DNA of 13,068 nt from an uncultured Clostridia bacterium (GTDB lineage: Bacteria > Bacillota > Clostridia > Christensenellales > Pumilibacteraceae), in NCBI GenBank assembly GCA_947086925.1, contig CAMUAL010000038.1:1-13068 (forward strand). The letters are read 5' to 3'. Below the pieces are notes generated by a model. That model saw only the letters and a list, made by a program, of their open reading frames with translations, was not told the origin of the DNA and did not search any database. Positions 8,250-13,068 of the stretch are shown here, piece after piece. Both the position numbers and the translations under genes were made by a program. Position 1 is the stretch's first letter. The number at the start of each line of letters is the position of its first letter.

Positions 8250-9140
8250 TTAAAAATCGAACAAAGAAATTTGTGTAACCGAATACGGCTTTAACGCCGC
8301 CTCGGTTATACTCTCCATTTTATAATCGAGCCCGCGCATAACGCACCTGTCCGCAAAAGCTTTGAAAATAGTGTCGTTTTCCGGTATGGGGCAAAAATAA
8401 TCGTCTCCGTATGCAACACAGTATTTGTCTTTCATTCCCGCAAATAACTTTTCCGCCTTTTCCAAAAAGTGAACGCGCTGACTGTCGCGCAAAGTTACAC
8501 CCATAACATTACCCGCATATACGAATTTGCAACCCGCATCGTAAGCCGAATCCACTATACTTATAACGCTTGCACTGTTATCTTCTATGAACGGCAAGAC
8601 GGGCGTCATCAAAACTCCCGTGTAAAGTCCCGCGCCCGACAGTGTTTCGAGAGCGGAAAATCTACGCTTTACCGTGCTTGCCTTAGGCTCTAATTTTTTG
8701 CCGAGTTCGTCGTACGGCGTAGTAACGGTAAACTTTACTATAACGGGCGAATGTGACGAAATTGATTTAAGCACGTCTGTATCGCGCAATATCAAATCGG
8801 ACTTTGTTTCAACCGATACGCCGAAACCGAAACGGTCGAAAAGCTTTAATGCGTTTCTTGTAAGCTCCGTTTCTTTTTCTAACGGATTATAACTGTCGCT
8901 CATTGCTCCGAGGGCTATTATTCCCTTTTTCTTTTTGTGCGCAAGCTCGTCGGTTAAAATGTCAAGCGCGTTGCGCTTAATGCGCACGGTATCGAAATGT
9001 TTAATCGCATAGCAATCGCTTCGGCTGTCGCAGTATATGCACCCGTGATTGCAACCACGATAAAGGTTTACCGTATAGTCGCTTGCAAACCAACTGCCGT
9101 CCGACGGTATAAGAATTCTTTTTGCGTCTATGTACTCCAT
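8250..9140 (-). CDS. SPL-family radical SAM protein (COG1533)
   Basis: This is a 296-residue radical SAM protein of the group that includes spore photoproduct lyase (COG1533). The 4Fe-4S/SAM motif CNHGCIYC places C30, C34 and C37 near the N-terminus, preceded by VNLYRG as usual in this group. It is shorter than true spore photoproduct lyase, and no cysteine occurs about 45-50 residues after the cluster, where that enzyme keeps its hydrogen donor, so DNA-lesion repair is not supported. Substrate is unknown. An in-frame GTG at 9149 overlaps the sufB stop, but GGAG lies 8 nt before the ATG at 9138-9140, which I prefer. It is the last gene of the sufC-sufB operon, so the cluster machinery and a cluster-dependent enzyme are co-expressed. 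Confidence 0.85.
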   Translation of the reverse strand: MEYIDAKRILIPSDGSWFASDYTVNLYRGCNHGCIYCDSRSDCYAIKHFDTVRIKRNALDILTDELAHKKKKGIIALGAMSDSYNPLEKETELTRNALKLFDRFGFGVSVETKSDLILRDTDVLKSISSHSPVIVKFTVTTPYDELGKKLEPKASTVKRRFSALETLSGAGLYTGVLMTPVLPFIEDNSASVISIVDSAYDAGCKFVYAGNVMGVTLRDSQRVHFLEKAEKLFAGMKDKYCVAYGDDYFCPIPENDTIFKAFADRCVMRGLDYKMESITEAALKPYSVTQISLFDF

Positions 9141-9145
9141 TGCGC

Positions 9146-10063
9146 TCACTCCAAAAATCCGTGAATAATGGTGTCTTCCGCTTGTTTACTGTCGAGTCCC
9201 AAAGTCATAAGCTTTAACAGTTGGTCGCTCGCTATCTTGCCTATCGCCGCCTCGTGAATCAGACTTGCGTCTTTGTGCGCCGCGTCTATTGCCGGCGTGG
9301 AGCAAATACGCGCATTACCCACCAAAATACCGTCGCACTCCACATGCCCGAAACAACGGTTTTTACCCACAAGCCGCGACTTGAAATGCTGAAACGAATT
9401 TCCGCGCGCAACGCTTCGGCTGACTATTTCGGCACTGCTGTCCTCGCCCGCAAGTTTTACGTCGAAATGCGAAACCGCCCGTTCGCCGTAATCGGTTAAA
9501 AGCTTTTCTTTTACTATGAGTTTGCTGTTGCCGTTAAGAGTAGAATAGGTTTTGCGCACCGTGTCGGTAACGCCGCCGAGCTGAGTGGTTTCCATAATCA
9601 TAACTGAATTTTTCTTCTGATAAACGCGCGTTACGGGATAAAATATCTTGCCGCCCGTGCCGTCGCCGCTACCCACGTGCCGCTCGATATAACGCACCTT
9701 TGCGTTATCCTCCAAATGAAAAGTATGAATCCCGTCGTGTGTGCTGTCGGATTCGGTAGCGTTGTGTATTCCGCAACCTGCTATTATAGTAACGTCTGCG
9801 TATTTTCCGACATAAAAGTCGTTGTAAACAACGTCTTTAAAGTTGCCTACGGTTATAAGCACGGGAATATGCACGCTTTTGTTCTTTACTCCCGCTTTAA
9901 TTATAATGTTAATTCCGCTTTTGTCTGACTTAGGGACGATTTCTATATCGGAAGTTGAATTCCTTGCAATACTTTCGCCGTTTTTGCGAATATTGAAACT
10001 CCCTTCGGGAACGCCGTGCAGTTCGGCTATTTGATTTAAAAGCAATTCATCGGTTTTATCCAT
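9146..10063 (-). CDS. sufB: Short SufB-type Fe-S assembly scaffold (SufB/SufD family)
   Basis: SufB-family proteins pair with the SufC ATPase to build iron-sulfur clusters. This 305-residue form is much shorter than the classical SufB of about 460 residues, and resembles the minimal SufCB (SMS) systems known from archaea and anaerobes. It has the beta-helix core and the conserved C-terminal region: a cysteine in GHVECDG (C243, aligning by eye with E. coli SufB C405), H263, and the HEA glutamate (E271, aligning with E434). The start is the ATG at 10061-10063, with AGAGGG 7 nt upstream. An upstream in-frame ATG at 10090 lies inside sufC without such a site. The gene begins 2 bp after the sufC stop. 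No separate SufD, SufS or SufU is present here. Confidence 0.88.
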   Translation of the reverse strand: MDKTDELLLNQIAELHGVPEGSFNIRKNGESIARNSTSDIEIVPKSDKSGINIIIKAGVKNKSVHIPVLITVGNFKDVVYNDFYVGKYADVTIIAGCGIHNATESDSTHDGIHTFHLEDNAKVRYIERHVGSGDGTGGKIFYPVTRVYQKKNSVMIMETTQLGGVTDTVRKTYSTLNGNSKLIVKEKLLTDYGERAVSHFDVKLAGEDSSAEIVSRSVARGNSFQHFKSRLVGKNRCFGHVECDGILVGNARICSTPAIDAAHKDASLIHEAAIGKIASDQLLKLMTLGLDSKQAEDTIIHGFLE

Positions 10064-10065
10064 AT

Positions 10066-10779
10066 TCAATCCCTCTTTAACCTTCCGCACACTTCCGTTT
10101 CGGACAGCTTACAAAGCATTTCGTCTCTTGTCCCCGACACCGGCTCGGTAGCGTGGTTTAACAGTATTATATTATCGGCAACCTGCAAAATCTTTTTCTG
10201 ATGCGTAACTATTATCACGGTTTTTCCCTCTAATGCGGTGAAGGTTTTTATCAGCTCCTCGAAACTCCATAAGTCTATTCCCGCCTCGGGTTCGTCAAGC
10301 AGATAAACTTCGCCGCCCTTTGCTATTGCCGACGCAAGCTCTATACGCTTTAACTCGCCGCCCGAAAGCGTTGCGTCGACTTCGCGGTTCATATAGTCCT
10401 TTGCACACAGTCCGACAGCCGAAAGATAGTTGCAAAGCGACGCTACGTCGGACTCTTTTCCCGAGGCTAAGCTTAAAAGCTTTTTAACCGTAATTCCCTT
10501 AAAACGCACGGGTTGCTGAAACGCCAAAGTAAACCCGAGTCGCGCGCGCTCGGTTACGTTAAGATTCGTTATGTCGCGCCCGTTGTATATAACTTGTCCG
10601 CCCGTAGGCTTTTCGATTCCCGAAATAATCTTTATGAGCGTGGATTTTCCGCCGCCGTTCTGACCCGTTACGGCGGTAATTCCGCTACGCACGGAAAGAT
10701 TTATATTGCTTAAAATTACTTTTTCTTTCTTTGTCGTTTCGTCTTTAACCGAAAAGCAAATATTTTTCAATTCCAACAT
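10066..10779 (-). CDS. sufC: SufC-type ATP-binding protein of Fe-S assembly
   Basis: SufC is a cytosolic ABC-type ATPase that drives shape change in the SufB/D scaffold during Fe-S cluster assembly. The 237-residue protein has Walker A GQNGGGKST at 39-47, the SufC-like LAFQQP segment near 85-90 (Q-loop), signature LSGGE at 138-142, Walker B VYLLDEP at 158-164 and the switch histidine H193 (IIVTH). Typical SufC is about 250 residues, so it is full length. The ATG at 10777-10779 has GGAGA about 6 nt upstream. It is first in the operon sufC-sufB-SPL-type gene, behind a consensus promoter. The alternative, a transporter ATPase, is unlikely given the adjacent SufB partner. Confidence 0.92.
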   Translation of the reverse strand: MLELKNICFSVKDETTKKEKVILSNINLSVRSGITAVTGQNGGGKSTLIKIISGIEKPTGGQVIYNGRDITNLNVTERARLGFTLAFQQPVRFKGITVKKLLSLASGKESDVASLCNYLSAVGLCAKDYMNREVDATLSGGELKRIELASAIAKGGEVYLLDEPEAGIDLWSFEELIKTFTALEGKTVIIVTHQKKILQVADNIILLNHATEPVSGTRDEMLCKLSETEVCGRLKRD

Positions 10780-10790
10780 GTTTTATCTCC

Positions 10791-10806
10791 GCGAAAACGG
10801 TTTCGC
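10791..10806 (-). promoter_or_regulatory. Hairpin in the suf operon leader
   Basis: A perfect 6-bp inverted repeat (GCGAAA and TTTCGC) encloses a 4-nt loop. In the minus-strand mRNA it lies in a leader of about 38 nt and abuts the GGAGA ribosome site. It could modulate access to that site or stabilise the 5' end. There is no poly-U run after it, so it is not a terminator. Confidence 0.4.
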
Positions 10807-10823
10807 CTGTATTTTGCCCGTTT

Positions 10824-10852
10824 ATTATATCACAGTAGCACGAAATTGACAA
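10824..10852 (-). promoter_or_regulatory. Promoter for the sufC-sufB operon
   Basis: On the minus strand, TTGTCA (10847-10852) and TATAAT (10824-10829) are separated by 17 bp. The expected start is near 10817, about 38 nt before the sufC ATG. The -35 box overlaps a plus-strand TTGACAA, one of five copies of this heptamer in the divergent intergenic region. Confidence 0.8.
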
Positions 10853-10900
10853 CAACTTAAACGCTTGCTGTAATAAATTTTGACAATTTCGGCGCATTTG

Positions 10901-10954
10901 TTTGACAATCGTCATAAGTTTGACAATCGTCATAAGTTTGACAATCGTCATAAG
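10901..10954. repeat. Three perfect 18-bp tandem repeats upstream of queL
   Basis: The unit TTTGACAATCGTCATAAG occurs three times in a row without a mismatch (10901-10918, 10919-10936, 10937-10954). Each copy contains TTGACA and an imperfect palindrome TGACnATnGTCA, which could be a dimer binding site. The third copy supplies the -35 box of the queL promoter. A degenerate relative (TTTGACAAT) lies at 10879. The repeats have no unique spacers, so this is not CRISPR. They may be an operator array or a recent replication-slippage duplication. Confidence 0.85.
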
Positions 10955-10966
10955 TAGGTGTATATT
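10938..10966 (+). promoter_or_regulatory. Promoter for the queL-yhhQ operon
   Basis: TTGACA (10938-10943) and TATATT (10961-10966) are separated by 17 bp. The -35 box lies inside the third tandem repeat. The TTGACA boxes of the other two repeats have no matching -10 at the right distance. The expected start is near 10972, exactly where the structured leader begins. Confidence 0.8.
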
Positions 10967-10970
10967 TATT

Positions 10971-11081
10971 GTCGGCAGTTCGAAACCATCCTGCCTTGTC
11001 TGCGCAAGACAAAATCAAAACTAAGAATAGCCGTGGGCGTATTATACCCTCGGCAGTGCGTCCTTAGCGGACGCTTTTTTT
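10971..11081 (+). promoter_or_regulatory. Structured leader, candidate preQ1/queuine riboswitch
   Basis: A leader of about 110 nt precedes a queuine-salvage gene. It holds P1 GGCAG/CTGCC (10974-10978 with 10991-10995) around a 12-nt loop. A second hairpin TTGTC/GACAA (10996-11000 with 11008-11012) and an A-rich segment AATCAAAACTAAG follow. A third hairpin GCCGTGGG/CCCTCGGC has one T-T mismatch (11030-11037 with 11047-11054), and the terminator comes last. The P1, interposed hairpin and A-rich tail recall preQ1 aptamers in outline. I could not fit the class I P2 pairing, and I cannot confirm class II or III. Support comes from context and structure, not from a matched consensus. A protein-bound or other attenuator is possible. 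Confidence 0.55.
11058..11081 (+). terminator. Attenuator-like intrinsic terminator abutting the queL ATG
   Basis: A 6-bp perfect stem (GCGTCC 11058-11063, GGACGC 11069-11074) with a 5-nt loop is followed by seven T residues (11075-11081). The next base begins the queL ATG. Two upstream segments could compete with it: CTAAG (11021-11025) pairs with CTTAG (11063-11067), and GGGCGT (11035-11040) pairs with ACGCTT (11071-11076) using two wobbles. This is the layout expected of a transcriptional on/off switch. Confidence 0.75.
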
Positions 11082-11777
11082 ATGGAAAGATACGGTATTA
11101 TCACAAGTAAACAAAAACGAGAAATAGTCCTTTTGCGAGGGCGCGGCTGTGCATACGCAAAATGCACTTTCTGCGACTATCATTTAGACAAATGCCCCGA
11201 CGAAGACGCGAACTTCAATCTTAACCGCGAAGTTTTAAACAGAGTTACGGGCGAATACGGGAATCTCGAAGTAATAAACAGCGGCTCGGTTTTCGAACTT
11301 GACGGCAAAACTCTCGACTACATAAAAGAAATATGCAAAAGTAAAGGCATAAATATTCTTCACTTCGAATCGCACTATATGTACCGCAACCGAATCCCCG
11401 CCCTACGCCGCGAGTTTTCCGACTTTACGCTTAAAATGAAACTCGGACTCGAAACTTTCGACTTCGACCTGCGCGAAAACGTAATGTGTAAAGGAATCTC
11501 AGAGCGCAACCCGGTTGAAATAAGCAGAAATTTCGACGAGGCGAATTTTCTGTTCGGAATATTCGGTCAGACCGTTCAAAGCATGGAACGCGACATAATA
11601 ACGGGGCTGAACTTGTTCGAGAGAATTTGCGTTAATATCATGTGTGAAAATTCCACATCGGTAGCGCCCGACGAAAAAGTTATAGCCGAATTTAAAAGCA
11701 AGCTTTATCCCAAATATGCGGATAACGAAAATATAGATATTTTAATTAACAACACCGATTTCGGAGTCGGAGAATAA
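11082..11777 (+). CDS. queL: Radical SAM protein, probable queuine lyase (QueL-like)
   Basis: The 231-residue protein resembles the small radical SAM family that includes QueL, the clostridial queuine lyase that converts queuine to preQ1 so that the tRNA-guanine transglycosylase and QueA route can reuse it. The cluster motif is C23-X4-C28-X2-C31 (CAYAKCTFCDYH), with one residue more than the canonical CX3CX2C. A further C38 follows. NSGSVFEL near residues 65-72 and the KLGLETFDFDLRE segment suit a SAM barrel. The identification rests on general similarity and on the adjacent yhhQ. The ATG directly follows the terminator U-run, and no Shine-Dalgarno site is visible. No other start lies before the motif. 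No queK-type nucleoside hydrolase is nearby. Confidence 0.72.
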   Translation: MERYGIITSKQKREIVLLRGRGCAYAKCTFCDYHLDKCPDEDANFNLNREVLNRVTGEYGNLEVINSGSVFELDGKTLDYIKEICKSKGINILHFESHYMYRNRIPALRREFSDFTLKMKLGLETFDFDLRENVMCKGISERNPVEISRNFDEANFLFGIFGQTVQSMERDIITGLNLFERICVNIMCENSTSVAPDEKVIAEFKSKLYPKYADNENIDILINNTDFGVGE

Positions 11778-11779
11778 TT

Positions 11780-12499
11780 ATGAACGAACTTATTTTAATA
11801 CTGTCGCTGGTAGTAGTTTACGGACTTGTGCTTCTTGCTTATTTGCTTTTTGGCAAAAGCGGACTATACTGTATGTCGGTTATAGCCACAATTCTTGCAA
11901 ACGTGGAAGTAATCATACTGATAAAGGCGTTCGGAATGGAACAGACGCTCGGCAACATTCTGTTTGCCGCAACCTTTCTTATTACCGATATTCTTTCCGA
12001 GTGCGAAGGAAAAAAGCAAGCAAACAAAGCAGTATACTTAGGTGTATTCTCATCGGTATTCTTCCTTCTTTTAAGTCAGAGTTGGCTGCTGTACAAGCCG
12101 AGCGGCGACACCACAGCCACCGACGCTCTCAATATTATTTTTTCGAATACGCCGCGCATGATAATCGCATCGTTGCTTGTTTATGCCGTAAGTCAGATTT
12201 TCGATGTTTGGCTTTATCACAAGTGGTGGAATTTTACCACAGCCAAATTCGGCGACAAGAAAAAGTTTCTGTGGTTGCGCAACAATGGCTCAACCCTTAT
12301 AAGCCAAATGCTGAACACCCTGCTGTTTACGGTGTTCGCTTTTGTCGGTACTTACGATTTCAAAACGCTCGTAAACATATTTTTATCGAGCTATGTAATA
12401 TTCGTTTTCACCTCTCTGCTCGATACTCCGGTAGTTTATCTGGCGCGAAAAATAGGCAATAAGAAAAAATATTTGAATAAAGAAGATTCAAACAGTTGA
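11780..12499 (+). CDS. yhhQ: Queuosine-precursor transporter YhhQ (DUF165/Vut_1)
   Basis: YhhQ-family membrane proteins import the queuosine precursors preQ0/preQ1, and in some bacteria queuine. The 239-residue product is strongly hydrophobic with about six membrane segments. It shows the family motifs TDILSE (69-74, with ECEGKKQANKAV), QIFDVWLYHKWW (139-150), RNNGSTLISQMLNT (167-180) and LLDTPVVYLARK (213-224). The ATG at 11780 has GGAG 7 nt upstream inside the end of queL, and the gap between the genes is 2 bp, so they are one operon. Together they suggest uptake of queuine followed by its cleavage. The TGA stop overlaps the -35 box of the tRNA promoter. Confidence 0.95.
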   Translation: MNELILILSLVVVYGLVLLAYLLFGKSGLYCMSVIATILANVEVIILIKAFGMEQTLGNILFAATFLITDILSECEGKKQANKAVYLGVFSSVFFLLLSQSWLLYKPSGDTTATDALNIIFSNTPRMIIASLLVYAVSQIFDVWLYHKWWNFTTAKFGDKKKFLWLRNNGSTLISQMLNTLLFTVFAFVGTYDFKTLVNIFLSSYVIFVFTSLLDTPVVYLARKIGNKKKYLNKEDSNS

Positions 12500-12524
12500 C
12501 ATATTTTGCGTATTATGGTATTCT
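12496..12524 (+). promoter_or_regulatory. Promoter for the tRNA cluster
   Basis: TTGACA (12496-12501) and TATTCT (12519-12524) are separated by 17 bp, and tRNA-Gly begins about 10 nt after the expected start. The -35 box shares its TGA with the yhhQ stop codon. I see no terminator between yhhQ and the tRNAs, so transcripts from the queL promoter may also run into the cluster. Confidence 0.75.
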
Positions 12525-12540
12525 TTGTAAGCGTTAATTT

Positions 12541-12614
12541 GCGGGTGTAGCTCAATGGTAGAGTTCCAGCCTTCCAAGCTGGCTGCGTGGGTCCGATTCC
12601 CATCACCCGCTCCA
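12541..12614 (+). tRNA. tRNA-Gly (anticodon TCC)
   Basis: Acceptor GCGGGTG pairs with CACCCGC, the anticodon stem is CCAGC/GCTGG with loop CTTCCAA, and the T arm is GGGTCCGATTCCC. The discriminator is T and the CCA is encoded. It decodes GGA and GGG. Confidence 0.97.
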
Positions 12615-12618
12615 TTCT

Positions 12619-12695
<77 letters not shown>

Positions 12696-12711
12696 TTGGC
12701 GCAATCATGTG

Positions 12712-12788
<77 letters not shown>

Positions 12789-12797
12789 TTTATTTAA

Positions 12798-12872
12798 AGG
12801 GGTGTCGCCAAGCGGTAAGGCACGAGACTTTGACTTTCGCACTCGCAGGTTCAAATCCTGCCACCCCTGCCA
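12798..12872 (+). tRNA. tRNA-Gln (anticodon TTG)
   Basis: Acceptor AGGGGTG pairs with CACCCCT, and the anticodon stem CGAGA/TTTCG (one G-T wobble) holds loop CTTTGAC. The T arm is CAGGTTCAAATCCTG. The discriminator is G and the CCA is encoded. The first half is nearly identical to the CTG-anticodon gene that follows, suggesting tandem duplication and divergence. It decodes CAA and CAG. Confidence 0.93.
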
Positions 12873-12887
12873 AATCGTTTCCCATCG

Positions 12888-12910
12888 CTTTGCCTGTAGG
12901 CAAAGTTTTA
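12888..12910 (+). terminator. Terminator-like hairpin inside the tRNA cluster
   Basis: A perfect 7-bp stem (CTTTGCC 12888-12894, GGCAAAG 12899-12905) with loop TGTA is followed by TTTTA. It lies in the 41-bp gap between the two tRNA-Gln genes. It may terminate part of the transcripts and so lower Gln-CTG and Lys relative to the first four tRNAs, or it may be an RNA processing signal. Confidence 0.55.
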
Positions 12911-12913
12911 TAA

Positions 12914-12989
12914 TGGGGTGTCGCCAAGCGGTAAGGCAACGGACTCTGACTCCGTCACTTCGTAGGTTCGAATCCTACTACCCCAGCCA
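12914..12989 (+). tRNA. tRNA-Gln (anticodon CTG)
   Basis: Acceptor TGGGGTG pairs with TACCCCA (one G-T wobble), and the anticodon stem ACGGA/TCCGT holds loop CTCTGAC. The T arm is GTAGGTTCGAATCCTAC. The discriminator is G and the CCA is encoded. It decodes CAG only. Confidence 0.95.
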
Positions 12990-12992
12990 TAT

Positions 12993-13068
12993 GATTCATT
13001 AGCTCAGCCGGTAGAGCACTTGACTTTTAATCAAGGTGTCCCGGGTTCGAATCCCGGATGGATCACCA
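12993..13068 (+). tRNA. tRNA-Lys (anticodon TTT)
   Basis: Acceptor GATTCAT pairs with ATGGATC (one T-G wobble), the anticodon stem CTTGA/TCAAG holds loop CTTTTAA, and the T arm is CCGGGTTCGAATCCCGG. The discriminator is A. The encoded CCA is the last three bases of the window, so the cluster may go on. Confidence 0.96.

Noticed and set aside
8250..9140. Spore photoproduct lyase (splB)
   Set aside because: It shares the COG1533 fold and CX3CX2C motif, but it is shorter and lacks a cysteine where the lyase keeps its hydrogen donor.
9147..9149. GTG as start of the SPL-type gene
   Set aside because: The GGAG would lie directly against the GTG, while the ATG nine bases later is at good spacing and matches the conserved beginning.
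10745..10951. Minus-strand reading frame of 68 codons beginning with a repeated MTIVKL
   Set aside because: The repetition comes only from translating the 18-bp tandem repeats. The frame runs through the suf promoter and into sufC, has no ribosome site, and has no recognisable product.
10901..10954. CRISPR array
   Set aside because: The repeats are head to tail with no unique spacers, the unit is only 18 bp, and there are no cas genes.
10974..11025. Classical class I preQ1 aptamer
   Set aside because: P1 with a 12-nt loop and an AAAACTAAG tail are suggestive, but the loop cannot form the expected P2 with the tail, and a 17-nt hairpin intervenes.

Overview
The window reads as a chromosomal housekeeping segment from a low-to-moderate GC member of the Bacillota, probably an anaerobic clostridium-like organism. 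The reasons are the block rpmF-plsX-rnc-smc-ftsY-ylxM-ffh, Shine-Dalgarno sites of the AGGAGG type, TTG start codons (smc, ylxM), near-consensus TTGACA-17-TATAAT promoters, a minimal SufC/SufB pair, and a queuine-salvage lyase of the kind described in clostridia. Genus cannot be set from the sequence. I see no insertion sequence, phage gene, CRISPR array or transferred island.

Minus strand, read from 8171 down to 5. rpmF (ribosomal protein L32) has its own consensus promoter and is followed by a strong hairpin terminator. plsX overlaps a short rnc (RNase III without its dsRNA-binding domain). smc, ftsY, ylxM and ffh follow. ylxM-ffh has a separate consensus promoter whose start region is covered by a 26-bp palindrome. 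The segment makes a translation and membrane-targeting unit (L32, RNase III, FtsY, Ffh) with phospholipid synthesis (PlsX) and chromosome organisation (SMC).

Minus strand, 10852 down to 8250: a three-gene operon of a SufC-type ATPase, a short SufB-type scaffold and an SPL-family (COG1533) radical SAM protein. The genes are tightly coupled. It looks like a minimal Fe-S assembly pair with a possible client enzyme.

Plus strand, 10901 to 12499: a promoter whose -35 box lies in the last of three perfect 18-bp tandem repeats. It drives a structured leader of about 110 nt that ends in an intrinsic terminator whose U-run touches the ATG of a queL-like radical SAM gene. yhhQ (queuosine-precursor transporter) follows 2 bp downstream. 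Together they look like a queuine import and salvage module (queuine to preQ1) under probable preQ1 or queuine riboswitch control. This is the most interesting part of the window.

Plus strand, 12496 to 13068: a promoter overlapping the yhhQ stop codon and six tRNA genes with encoded CCA (Gly-TCC, Arg-TCT, His-GTG, Gln-TTG, Gln-CTG, Lys-TTT). A terminator-like hairpin lies between the two Gln genes. The window ends exactly at the CCA of tRNA-Lys, so the cluster may continue beyond it.
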